Below are positions 26,325 through 34,469 of a DNA stretch of 64,000 nt, piece after piece. Source of the DNA: Actinomadura barringtoniae (GTDB lineage Bacteria; Actinomycetota; Actinomycetes; Streptosporangiales; Streptosporangiaceae). The stretch's first letter is position 1. Every line of letters starts with the position of its first letter. The DNA is taken from assembly GCF_017573505.1 (NCBI RefSeq), contig NZ_JAGEOJ010000007.1:124001-188000 (forward strand). The letters run 5' to 3'. The position numbers and the translations under genes are program-made. The notes below the pieces were generated by a model. The model was not told where the DNA came from, did not search any database, and saw nothing but the letters and a program-made list of their open reading frames with translations.

Positions 26325-26415
26325 CGGGCATGCGCGACGACTGCGTTACCGTGCGACGCACCGCGCCGACCAATTCGTTGCGCACCCGGCGCGACCGGGT
26401 GACCTCGCCCGGAGG

Positions 26416-26676
26416 TCAGACGGGCGGCGGGTTGTTGTCGCCGTTATAGAGGCGGTCGCGGCCCGAGTTGTCGATGCCGTTGGAGGGCCCCCCGCCGCCG
26501 CGTTGCTGCATCCGGCTCATCATCAGCAACTGGAGCGCGAACGTGGCGCCGCCCACGATGATCAGGATGACCCCGATCACGTGGATGTCGACCGGATCCT
26601 TCATGGCGTCCGGCTTGATCGCGAACTTGAGGATCAGCCCGAGGGTAATGGTGAACACACTGACGCCGAGACCCAT
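26416..26676 (-). CDS. DUF6458-type small membrane protein
   Basis: 86 residues from ATG 26676, with GGAGG upstream; the longer frame to 26742 lacks support. It has the MGLGVSVFTITLGLILKFAI opening and a second helix (VIGVILIIVGGATFALQLLMM) typical of DUF6458, then a polar Gly/Asn tail. Function unknown. Confidence 0.75.
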   Translation of the reverse strand: MGLGVSVFTITLGLILKFAIKPDAMKDPVDIHVIGVILIIVGGATFALQLLMMSRMQQRGGGGPSNGIDNSGRDRLYNGDNNPPPV

Positions 26677-26759
26677 GCGCGTGACCTCCGCCGGACGAAC
26701 CGTTGCCGTGCTCTTTAAGTATCCGCTCGGCTCGGTCGTCACACCCGTACGAGTGTGGA

Positions 26760-28232
26760 TTACTGCACGGGGACGTTGTTCGTCTTGCCGAAAGGACCGC
26801 CGTCGAAGGTCACGGTCGTCGGATTGCCGGGCGGGGCGGGGATGTAGGCGAAGCCCCGGTTGGGCTCGTTCTCGCCCGTACGGAACGTCGCGGCGCCCGG
26901 GTCGACGTAGGACGCGGCGCCGTCGGCGGCCGGCTGGCCGACGCGGACCGCGCGGTAGACGTCCTTGCCGTTCGGGCTGACGATCGAGAACGAGGTGAAC
27001 GCGCCGCCCACGTAGTCCTTGTGCGGGTAGGCGGCCTGCGGCGGGATCGGGCCGGGCCCCTCGTCCACGATGTTGAAGACGGCGACGATGTAGGCGCCGT
27101 CACGGTAGAAGGGCAGCACGTCCAGGCGCCGCTTCTGCTGGCCGACCCGGGCGTAGCGGCTGGCGACCTTCTGGCCGTCCTGGCCGTGGAAGTCGGCCGG
27201 CTTGACGGTCTCGCCGCGGCCGTCGGCGGCGGCGGTCGAGGCGGAGGTCACGCCGGGCGCCTGCTGCCGTACGACGTAGGAGATCTCGACGCGGCGGTTG
27301 CGGGCGCGGGCCTTGGCGTCGTCCGGGCCGCCCTCCTTGGCGATCAGCTCGGACTCGCCCTTGCCGTGCGGCGAGTACTTGAACTGGTTGCCGAGCCGGG
27401 CCTGCAGCTGCTTGGTGACCGCCTCGGCGCGCTCCCGGGAGAGCTTGAGGTTGAACTGGTCGCTGCCCTTGCTGTCGGTGTGCCCGTCGATGGTCAGCGG
27501 CCGCTTGGTGGGGTCGGCCTTGGCCTTGATCTCCTGCGCGGCCTCGTCCAGGACCGACTTGGCGCGGCCCGAGAGCTTGGCGGAGCCGAAGTCGAACAGC
27601 ACGTCGGTGCGCAGGTTCATCTTCACGTCCGAGCCGCTGGACGTGACGTCCTTGATCTCGCCCTCGGTGATGTCGTAGAGGTCGAGCGGGTTGCCGTTGC
27701 CCTGGTCGCCGCCGTCGGCGCCGGCCGCGGGCGAGTCACCGGTGCCGGTCACCGGGATGCCGGTGAACTCCCCGGCCGTGCCGGGCGTGATCGCGGTGAC
27801 CTTCTCGACGCCTTGCGGGATCGCCGGGTACTCGACGGTCTGGTCCTGGGTCGCGTTCGGCTGGAACGCCCCGGCGGGCGCCGCGGTGATCGGCTTGTAG
27901 AGCTTGCGGCCCACCGGGTCCAGCAGCGGGATCGACAGCGCCAGCGACTTGGCCGCCGGGTCCATCGAGGTCACGCTGTAGGTGAGCACCGTCTTGGCAC
28001 CCTGGCGCTGGACGCCCTTGATCTCCATCCGGGCGTGCAGGCCGGGCGCGGCGCCGAACCAGCCCTCCTTGGTGAACTGGCCGAGCACCTCCACCTTCGA
28101 CGGGGAGGCGTTGCCCTGGGTCTTCGGCGGAGCGGACTTGTCGGTCGCCTTGGAGTCCGAGCAGCCCGCGCTCGCGATGAGGACCCCGACGAGCGGGAGG
28201 GCGAGGGGGACGGTCAGCCTGCGGGCCGGCAT
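26760..28232 (-). CDS. OmpA-domain lipoprotein
   Basis: 490 residues from ATG 28232 (GGAG upstream). The signal peptide ends in lipobox ASAGC, so it should be a membrane-anchored lipoprotein. A beta-rich region (about 40-190) is followed by an OmpA/MotB peptidoglycan-binding domain (about 205-325; FDFGSAKLSGRAK, IDGHTDSKGSDQFN, ARNRRVEI). A further ~165-residue domain after the OmpA module is unusual, since OmpA is normally C-terminal. It probably links envelope and peptidoglycan. Confidence 0.88.
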   Translation of the reverse strand: MPARRLTVPLALPLVGVLIASAGCSDSKATDKSAPPKTQGNASPSKVEVLGQFTKEGWFGAAPGLHARMEIKGVQRQGAKTVLTYSVTSMDPAAKSLALSIPLLDPVGRKLYKPITAAPAGAFQPNATQDQTVEYPAIPQGVEKVTAITPGTAGEFTGIPVTGTGDSPAAGADGGDQGNGNPLDLYDITEGEIKDVTSSGSDVKMNLRTDVLFDFGSAKLSGRAKSVLDEAAQEIKAKADPTKRPLTIDGHTDSKGSDQFNLKLSRERAEAVTKQLQARLGNQFKYSPHGKGESELIAKEGGPDDAKARARNRRVEISYVVRQQAPGVTSASTAAADGRGETVKPADFHGQDGQKVASRYARVGQQKRRLDVLPFYRDGAYIVAVFNIVDEGPGPIPPQAAYPHKDYVGGAFTSFSIVSPNGKDVYRAVRVGQPAADGAASYVDPGAATFRTGENEPNRGFAYIPAPPGNPTTVTFDGGPFGKTNNVPVQ

Positions 28233-28305
28233 GGGAGCTCCGGGAGATGGTGGGGGCCAGAGACGAATGCCGCACCAGACTACTGATGCCCCACAAAACA
28301 CGCAG

Positions 28306-28341
28306 CGGCCCCCGTCACCTCACAAAGCGTGACGAGGGCCG
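28306..28341 (-). terminator. terminator after the acyl-CoA dehydrogenase gene
   Basis: CGGCCCCCGTCAC pairs with GTGACGAGGGCCG with one mismatch, and is followed on the minus strand by GTTTTG. Confidence 0.7.
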
Positions 28342-28370
28342 ATGTGTCCGCGGAGGCTTAGCGCGGGCGG

Positions 28371-30206
28371 CTAGAAGGCCTCCTCCGGGAGCTCCATCAC
28401 GTCGAGCGTGGTGGTCTCGGCGACGACCCGCTCGGCGGCCAGCCTCGGCAGGACGGTCTGCGCGAAGAACTGCGCCGAGGTCACCTTGCCGGTGTAGAAG
28501 GCCTTGTCGGCGTCGGAGACGTCGCCGCCGCCGAGCTTGGCCAGGGCGATCTCGGCCTGGCGGAGCAGCAGCCAGCCGACGACCAGGTCGCCGAGGCCGA
28601 GCAGGAAGCGGCTGGAGTTCAGGCCGACCTTGTAGAGCTCCTTCGGGTCCTCCATGGAGCCGAGGGCCCACCCGATCATCGGGTTGAGGATGCCCTGCAG
28701 GTCCTCCAGGCCCTTGGCCAGCAGCGCGCGCTCGTTCTTGAGGCGGCCGTTGCCCGCGTCGCTCTGGGCGAACGCCTGGATCTCGCCGGCCAGCACCTTC
28801 AGCGCCTCGCCGTTGTCCCGCAGGATCTTGCGGAAGAACAGGTCCAGGCCCTGGATCGCGGTGGTGCCCTCGTAGAGGGTGTCGATCTTGGAGTCCCGGA
28901 TGTACTGCTCGATCGGGTACTCCTGCAGGAAGCCCGAGCCGCCCAGGGTCTGCAGCGACTCGCTGCCGAGCAGCGCGTAGGCCCGCTCGGAGCCGAAGCC
29001 CTTCACGATCGGCAGCAGCAGGTCGTTGATCTTCTCGGCGAGCTCGTCCTTGCGGCCCTCGTGCTCGGCGATCTGCACCGCGTCCTGGTAGGAGGCGGTG
29101 AGCAGGACCAGCGCCCGCATGCCCTCGGCGTAGGCCTTCTGGGTGAGCAGGCTGCGCCGCACGTCCGGGTGGTGGGTGATGGTGACCCGGGGAGCGGTCT
29201 TGTCGGTCATCTGGGTGAGGTCGGCGCCCTGCACGCGCTCCTTGGCGTACTCGAGGGCGTTGAGGTAGCCGGTGGAGAGGGTGGCGATGGCCTTGGTGCC
29301 GACCATCATCCGGGCGTACTCGATGACCATGAACATCTGCTTGATGCCCTCGTGGACGTCGCCCACCAGGTAGCCGACGGCCGGGTGCTTCTCGCCGAAG
29401 GTGAGCTCGCAGGTCGTGGAGACCTTGAGGCCCATCTTCTTCTCGACGTTGGTCACGTAGGCGCCGTTGCGCTCGCCCAGCTCGCCGGTCTCGAGGTCGA
29501 CCGTGTACTTGGGCACCAGGAACATCGACAGGCCCTTGGTGCCGGGGCCGGCGCCCTCGGGGCGGGCCAGCACCAGGTGGAAGATGTTCTCGGCCATGTC
29601 GTGCTCGGCCGAGGTGATGAAGCGCTTGACGCCCTCGATGTGCCAGGTGCCGTCGGCCTGCTGGACGGCCTTGGCCCGGCCGGCGCCGACGTCGGAGCCG
29701 GCGTCCGGCTCGGTCAGCACCATCGTGGCGCCCCACTGGCGCTCAAGGGCCAGCTCGGCGAACTTCTTCTGCTCGGCGGTGCCGATGTGCCAGAGGATCT
29801 GGGCGAAGCCGGGACCCGAGGAGAACATGTAGACGGCCGGGTTGGCGCCCAGGACCTGCTCAGCGACGGCCCAGGTCAGCGAGCGGGGAGCGCCGCTGCC
29901 GCCGAACTCGGGGGCCAGGTCGAGGCGGTACCACTCGGCGTCCATCCAAGCCTTGTAGGACTTCTTGAAGCTCTCGGGCATGGCGACGTCGCCGGTCGCG
30001 GGGTCGAACTTCGGAGGGTTGCGGTCGGCGTCCTCGAAGGACTCGGCGATCGGTCCCTCGGCAAGGCGGTTCACCTCCTCGAGGATGCTGCGCACGGTGT
30101 CCTCGTCCAGCTCCGCGTACGGACCGCTGCCGAGCAGGTCCTGGCGGTTGAACACCTCGAAGAGGTTGAACTCCAGGTCCCGGAGGTTGCTCTTGTAGTG
30201 CCCCAT
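28371..30206 (-). CDS. acyl-CoA dehydrogenase (FadE-type, long form)
   Basis: 611 residues, longer than a standard ~380-residue ACAD because of N- and C-terminal extensions, as in FadE5-like enzymes. The FAD/substrate motif ATMVLTEPDAGSDVG is present, and the catalytic Glu is expected in LYEGTTAIQG (about 446). It catalyses the first FAD-dependent step of beta-oxidation. ATG 30206 follows GGAG. Two palindromes lie in its promoter region. Confidence 0.92.
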   Translation of the reverse strand: MGHYKSNLRDLEFNLFEVFNRQDLLGSGPYAELDEDTVRSILEEVNRLAEGPIAESFEDADRNPPKFDPATGDVAMPESFKKSYKAWMDAEWYRLDLAPEFGGSGAPRSLTWAVAEQVLGANPAVYMFSSGPGFAQILWHIGTAEQKKFAELALERQWGATMVLTEPDAGSDVGAGRAKAVQQADGTWHIEGVKRFITSAEHDMAENIFHLVLARPEGAGPGTKGLSMFLVPKYTVDLETGELGERNGAYVTNVEKKMGLKVSTTCELTFGEKHPAVGYLVGDVHEGIKQMFMVIEYARMMVGTKAIATLSTGYLNALEYAKERVQGADLTQMTDKTAPRVTITHHPDVRRSLLTQKAYAEGMRALVLLTASYQDAVQIAEHEGRKDELAEKINDLLLPIVKGFGSERAYALLGSESLQTLGGSGFLQEYPIEQYIRDSKIDTLYEGTTAIQGLDLFFRKILRDNGEALKVLAGEIQAFAQSDAGNGRLKNERALLAKGLEDLQGILNPMIGWALGSMEDPKELYKVGLNSSRFLLGLGDLVVGWLLLRQAEIALAKLGGGDVSDADKAFYTGKVTSAQFFAQTVLPRLAAERVVAETTTLDVMELPEEAF

Positions 30207-30253
30207 CGAACACTCCGTTTAGATCGGCGGCGGCTCAGCGGCCCCGCGTCGTG

Positions 30254-30296
30254 TACTGGTCAGTAACTCACCATCATGCTACCCGCTGGTAACCAG
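30254..30296. promoter_or_regulatory. two palindromes in the acyl-CoA dehydrogenase promoter
   Basis: TACTG-GT-CAGTA (30254-30265) and CTGGT-A-ACCAG (30286-30296) lie 48-90 bases before the start. Both look like TetR/GntR-type operators and may control fatty-acid use. Confidence 0.45.
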
Positions 30297-30531
30297 TGAC
30301 AACCCCTGCAGGGACGGGCCGATTGCACTGCCGTAAGTCACACCGCAGGGTTCTGACCCCGGAGAAAGTGACACAACTCACAGCAACCGCGCGAGCGCCT
30401 CAAACGACCCCTTACGGGGCGCGTCAAAACCTCTGAATCGGTCATTCAGGGATGAAAAGGGTGGTCTCCCTGACCGGCGCGTTTCCGGAGCGTGACGCGG
30501 GCCAGTCCAGCCCGTTTCCAGCACATCGATC

Positions 30532-30553
30532 CGGAAACGATCGATCGTTTCCG
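30532..30553. promoter_or_regulatory. 22-bp perfect palindrome upstream of the polysaccharide operon
   Basis: CGGAAACGATC followed by GATCGTTTCCG is perfectly symmetrical. GTTTCC half-sites also occur at about 30480 and 30514. The form resembles LacI-type operators. It lies about 180 bases before the GT2 start. Confidence 0.6.
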
Positions 30554-30696
30554 CTTGACGGCAAATCCCCCAAACGGTAGTGAGCTGCCCCTTCCGGGAC
30601 GCCGATGACCGGATCTGGCAAAAGTGAACCAATTGCTGATCTGCTCACTCTTACTTGTGGTGGCACGGGGTTGCTAGGGGACGCAGGGGTGCGAAA

Positions 30697-30721
30697 TCCC
30701 TCCCGGGGCCATACGGAGGGA
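30697..30721 (+). promoter_or_regulatory. leader hairpin overlapping the GT2 ribosome-binding region
   Basis: TCCCTCC (30697-30703) pairs perfectly with GGAGGGA (30715-30721), part of the only good SD for the TTG start at 30730. It could regulate translation of the whole operon. Confidence 0.45.
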
Positions 30722-30729
30722 GGACCGTT

Positions 30730-31998
30730 TTGTCGTCTGTCACGGGGTGGCTCAGTAACGCCTGGGAGTCGATCCAGGGCGCGACCGCCGATGGTGACTG
30801 GCGGAAGTTCGTGCCGCTGGGTCTTGCGGGGCTGCTGGTGTGGTCGCTCTGGATCTATCGAGTGATCTTGTCGCGCATGGACAAGCCGGTGGTCAACAAC
30901 TTCCGCACCACGGTCTCGGTCGTGGTGCCGTCCTACCGCGAGGACCCCGACATCCAGATCAAGGCGCTGGAGACCTGGCTCGCGCAGAACCCGAGCGAGA
31001 TCATCATGGTCGTCGACGTCGGCGACCACGAGGTCCAGCGACGGCTCGCGCAGGTCACCGACCCGCGCCTGCACGTGCTGGTCTACGAGCACTCGGGCAA
31101 GCGCTCGGCCCTGGGCGTCGGCATCCGCGCCGCCCGCGGCGAGATCATCGTCTTCGCCGACTCCGACACGCTGTGGACCCCGGGGCTGCTCGACGCGGTG
31201 CAGATGCCGTTCGAGGACCCGCAGGTCGGCGGCGTCGGAACGCAGCAGAACGTCTACCAGCGCGAGACCAGCGTCTGGCGGCGCATCGCCGACTGGCTGG
31301 TCAACCTGCGCTACTACGACTACGTGCCCGCGATGGGCAGCAAGGGCGGGGTCGCGTGCCTGTCGGGCCGTACCGCCGCCTACCGCCGCTCGGTGATCCT
31401 GCCGGTCGTGGAGAACCTCGAGAACGAGTTCTTCATGGGCCGCCGCTGCATCGCCGGCGACGACGGCCGGCTCACCTGGCTGACGATCTCGCAGGGCTAC
31501 AAGACCGTGCACCAGTCGTCGGCCAAGGCGATCTCGATGTTCCCCTCCAGCTTCAGCGCGTTCGTCAAGCAGCGCATCCGCTGGAGCCGCAACTCCTACC
31601 GCTGCTACCTGACCGCGCTGTGGAAGGGCTGGCTCTGGAAGACGCCGTTCGTCACCAAGGTCACCGTGCTGCAGATCCTGCTCACCCCGGTCACCATGGG
31701 CGTCACCCTCGGCTACCTGGTCTTCAGCCGGATCATGGACAACCTGCACCCGCTCGGCATCACCCTGGCGCTCGGCTGGGTGCTGCTCGGCCGCGGCGTG
31801 CGCGGCTGGTCGCACCTGAAGCGCCACCCCGGAGAGATCCTGCTGCTCCCGCTCACCGCCCTGATCATCATCATGGTCTCGCTCCCCATCAAGCTGTACG
31901 CCTTCGTCACCATGAACAAGCAGGGCTGGATCACCCGGACCTCCGACCAGGTCGGCGGCGCCGGCCAGAGCGCCTCCTCCCTGCAGGGAGTGGGCTGA
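30730..31998 (+). CDS. processive GT2 polysaccharide synthase (hyaluronan/cellulose synthase-like)
   Basis: 422 residues from TTG 30730, supported by GGAGGGAGGA. One N-terminal TM helix (about 22-42) precedes a GT-A domain with VVPSYRED (about 68), the metal-binding DSDT (about 145-148) and the processive-enzyme motif QRIRW (about 281-285). Three or four TM helices follow (about 305-400). This is the layout of membrane synthases that polymerise a sugar nucleotide and pass the chain across the membrane. The linked UDP-glucose dehydrogenase suggests UDP-glucuronate as one donor. Only one nucleotide separates it from the next gene. The product is not known. Confidence 0.9.
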   Translation: MSSVTGWLSNAWESIQGATADGDWRKFVPLGLAGLLVWSLWIYRVILSRMDKPVVNNFRTTVSVVVPSYREDPDIQIKALETWLAQNPSEIIMVVDVGDHEVQRRLAQVTDPRLHVLVYEHSGKRSALGVGIRAARGEIIVFADSDTLWTPGLLDAVQMPFEDPQVGGVGTQQNVYQRETSVWRRIADWLVNLRYYDYVPAMGSKGGVACLSGRTAAYRRSVILPVVENLENEFFMGRRCIAGDDGRLTWLTISQGYKTVHQSSAKAISMFPSSFSAFVKQRIRWSRNSYRCYLTALWKGWLWKTPFVTKVTVLQILLTPVTMGVTLGYLVFSRIMDNLHPLGITLALGWVLLGRGVRGWSHLKRHPGEILLLPLTALIIIMVSLPIKLYAFVTMNKQGWITRTSDQVGGAGQSASSLQGVG

Positions 31999-31999
31999 C

Positions 32000-34468
32000 G
32001 TGACCCTCGCGATTCGGCGAAGCTCGCTGGGTCTCGTTCTCTCCCTCGGCTTCGCGCTCCCCGTCGCGGCGATCCCGGCGTTCGGCTCCGGCCAGGCGTT
32101 CGGTGCGACCACCCCGGCGAACGGATCGGCGGGCACGGTGCCGGCGGGCACGGTGAACGGATCGGCCGTCCCCGGCAACGGCGCCCGGGGCAGGCTCGAT
32201 CCGCTGGCCGACGCCCAGCGGCAGGCGACCCTCGTCGACCAGGAGGACCAGCGGGTCCTGCAGACCCGGTCGACGCTGGCGGCGATCCTGCAGATCGGCG
32301 GCGCCGCGACCGCGCAGTGGAAGCGGCCGCAGATCTTCACCTCGGCGCACGGCAAGACGCTGGTCCTGCCCGCGGTCAACAACGGCAAGCCCTACACGGT
32401 CGCCGACCTGGTGAAGTACGGCGGCCGCTACTTCAGCAAGCTCCCCGACGGCTCCTACCTGCTGAGCATTCACGTCTTCGTCTCCGACGGGGCCAAGCTC
32501 GTCCTGCAGAACCCCTCTGGGGCGCTCAACATCAAGATGGCCAGCGGGCCGAACGGCTTCTCCTCGATCGTGAGCTTCGGCGGCAGCATCAAGATCGAGG
32601 GAACGGCGCAGAACCCCGTCCAGATCGCCAGCTGGACGCCGCAGAGCCGCGGCCCCGACAACGTGGTCGCCGACGGGCGGGCCTACATCCGCGCGGTCGG
32701 CGGCGACTTCAAGATGAAGTACGCGCGGGTCTCGTCCCTGGGCTTCTGGTCCGGCCGTACGGGTGGCATCGCGATGACCGGCACCGACCGGCCCGCGAGC
32801 GCCGTCAAGCACCTCAACAAGGAGCAGCGCCACCAGGCCAAGCAGGACCGCCTCAAGAAGAACAAGCAGCAGGGCAAGAGCGGCGGCGGTCCCGGTGACA
32901 TCGAGACCGAGGCGCCCGGCGGCACCGCCACGCACGTTCCGGCGGCCGACCTGGTCACCGGCGCGATCGACAACAGCACGCTCGCGGGCAACGCGTTCGG
33001 GCTGTTCGTGTCCGGCTCCAACCAGACCCAGATCACCAACGACCGGTTCGAGAACAGCCTGGTCGACGGGCTGGTCCTGCACCGGTTCACCAAGAACGCC
33101 AACGTGCAGAACACCACGGTGCTCGGCAGCGGCGGCGACGGCTTCGTGTTGTCACGTGCCACCGAGAAGGTGCGGGTCAGCAACTGCACCTCCGAGCGCA
33201 ACAAGGGCAACGGCTTCACGCTGAACGGCCAGGCCCTGGCGGTCGGCCCGTCGGCCTCCGGCGAGTCCCTGCAGAGCTTCGGCGACAGCTCGGTCAACAA
33301 CAGCGTGGCCAAGGACAACGGCCACTACGGGCTGGAGCTCATGGGCGGCGACAAGCTGGCCGTGCAGAACAGCAAGGTCATCGGCGGTGACATGGGCATC
33401 GTGGTCCGCGCCGGTGCCTCGTCCGTGCAGATCTCCGGCAACCAGCTGACCAAGCAGGTCCGGCAGGGTATCGCGCTGCGCGACGGCGTGACCGACGCCA
33501 GCCTGGCGGGCAACACCGTGGTCGGCGCCCGTACCGGCATCTACATGCGCAACGCCAGCGGAACGCTGGTGGGCAACGTGATCCAGGGCGCGACCGCGCA
33601 CGGCATCTCGGTCACCGGGAAGGCGGGCGGGTCGGAGATCCGCAACAACTCCCTCAGCGGCCGCGGCACCAGCGCGGTGAGCACGTCCCGTGCGCACGGC
33701 CGGGTGACCAAGGAGGACAACAACACCGACGGCTGGACCGACACGGCCTCGCTGTGGATGAAGGCCCAGCGCTACATGACGCCGCTGAACCTCATCTGGG
33801 CCGCGGTCTTCTCGATGGTGTTCTTCGCGATGGCACGCTCCCGTGGCCGTGGCGGTTCGCGCATCGGCCGGATCGGCGTTCACCCGTACGAGCTCCAGCA
33901 GCCGATGGAGCGGCGGCAGGTGTGGAGCCTGCCGCGCCGCGCGATGGGCGCCGCCCAGTCGGCGGCCCAGGCGGTCGGCCGGCGCATGCCCGCCCAGCCG
34001 GGCAGGCCCGCGCCCGCGATGGCCGGTGCCGGTGCTCCCGGTGTGCCGGTCGCGGGACCTGGCGTTCCGGTCGCGGGGCCCGGTGTTCCGGTGGCCGGGC
34101 CCGGCGTTCCCGTCGGCGGCCCGGGTACGCCCGGACGCCCTGCCGTTCCCGCACGCGGACCTGCCGCTCCGCCCCAGCCGGGCGGTGGCGCACAGCGTCC
34201 CGGCGGCGGTCAGCGTCCCAGCGACGCGCCGCCGTGGGGTGCGCAGCCGCAGCCGAAGCCCGTCTCGGCACCGTCGCCGGGACAGCCGGGCTCGGCGGGC
34301 GGAGCGCCGGCACCGCGTCCGGTGACGCCGCCGCAGCCCGCGCCGCCCGCGCCTCCCACGGTGCCGCGGTCGGCCTCGCCTCAGCCGGGTGGAGCTCCCC
34401 GCCCGGTCCAGCCCAACCACGCGACGCCCCACCAGGGCGTCCCGCGGCCCAAGCGGAAGGGGGGTTGA
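32000..34468 (+). CDS. secreted, C-terminally anchored right-handed beta-helix protein 1
   Basis: 822 residues, GTG start one base after the GT2 stop. Signal peptide (about 1-36), a leading domain (about 70-230), then beta-helix rungs (about 310-575) with DGLVLHRFTKNANVQNT, GDGFVLSRATEKV and GNGFTLNGQ. The rung order recalls AlgG-type epimerases and related lyases, but the DPHD epimerase motif is not present. One TM helix (about 595-615) leads to a long Pro/Gly-rich, probably cytoplasmic tail with four near-identical GVPVAGP-type repeats. A juxtamembrane motif RIGVHPYE is shared with the next protein. Likely edits or binds the nascent glycan. Confidence 0.82.
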   Translation: MTLAIRRSSLGLVLSLGFALPVAAIPAFGSGQAFGATTPANGSAGTVPAGTVNGSAVPGNGARGRLDPLADAQRQATLVDQEDQRVLQTRSTLAAILQIGGAATAQWKRPQIFTSAHGKTLVLPAVNNGKPYTVADLVKYGGRYFSKLPDGSYLLSIHVFVSDGAKLVLQNPSGALNIKMASGPNGFSSIVSFGGSIKIEGTAQNPVQIASWTPQSRGPDNVVADGRAYIRAVGGDFKMKYARVSSLGFWSGRTGGIAMTGTDRPASAVKHLNKEQRHQAKQDRLKKNKQQGKSGGGPGDIETEAPGGTATHVPAADLVTGAIDNSTLAGNAFGLFVSGSNQTQITNDRFENSLVDGLVLHRFTKNANVQNTTVLGSGGDGFVLSRATEKVRVSNCTSERNKGNGFTLNGQALAVGPSASGESLQSFGDSSVNNSVAKDNGHYGLELMGGDKLAVQNSKVIGGDMGIVVRAGASSVQISGNQLTKQVRQGIALRDGVTDASLAGNTVVGARTGIYMRNASGTLVGNVIQGATAHGISVTGKAGGSEIRNNSLSGRGTSAVSTSRAHGRVTKEDNNTDGWTDTASLWMKAQRYMTPLNLIWAAVFSMVFFAMARSRGRGGSRIGRIGVHPYELQQPMERRQVWSLPRRAMGAAQSAAQAVGRRMPAQPGRPAPAMAGAGAPGVPVAGPGVPVAGPGVPVAGPGVPVGGPGTPGRPAVPARGPAAPPQPGGGAQRPGGGQRPSDAPPWGAQPQPKPVSAPSPGQPGSAGGAPAPRPVTPPQPAPPAPPTVPRSASPQPGGAPRPVQPNHATPHQGVPRPKRKGG

Positions 34469-34469
34469 C

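Larger units (their letters stand above)
30207..30729. other. divergent control region between fadE-like and GT2 genes
   Basis: This 523-base gap has no gene. It holds, left to right, two small palindromes near the acyl-CoA dehydrogenase start (30254-30296), a 22-bp perfect palindrome with nearby half-sites (30532-30553), and a structured leader next to the TTG start of the polysaccharide synthase (about 30663-30721). Confidence 0.7.

Noticed and set aside
30254..30265. DasR site
   Set aside because: It begins like ACTGGTC, but the second half does not match the DasR consensus.
30663..30725. c-di-GMP (GEMM) riboswitch before the GT2 gene
   Set aside because: GGACGCA is present, but the conserved CAAACC, GGCCT and tetraloop-receptor parts are missing.
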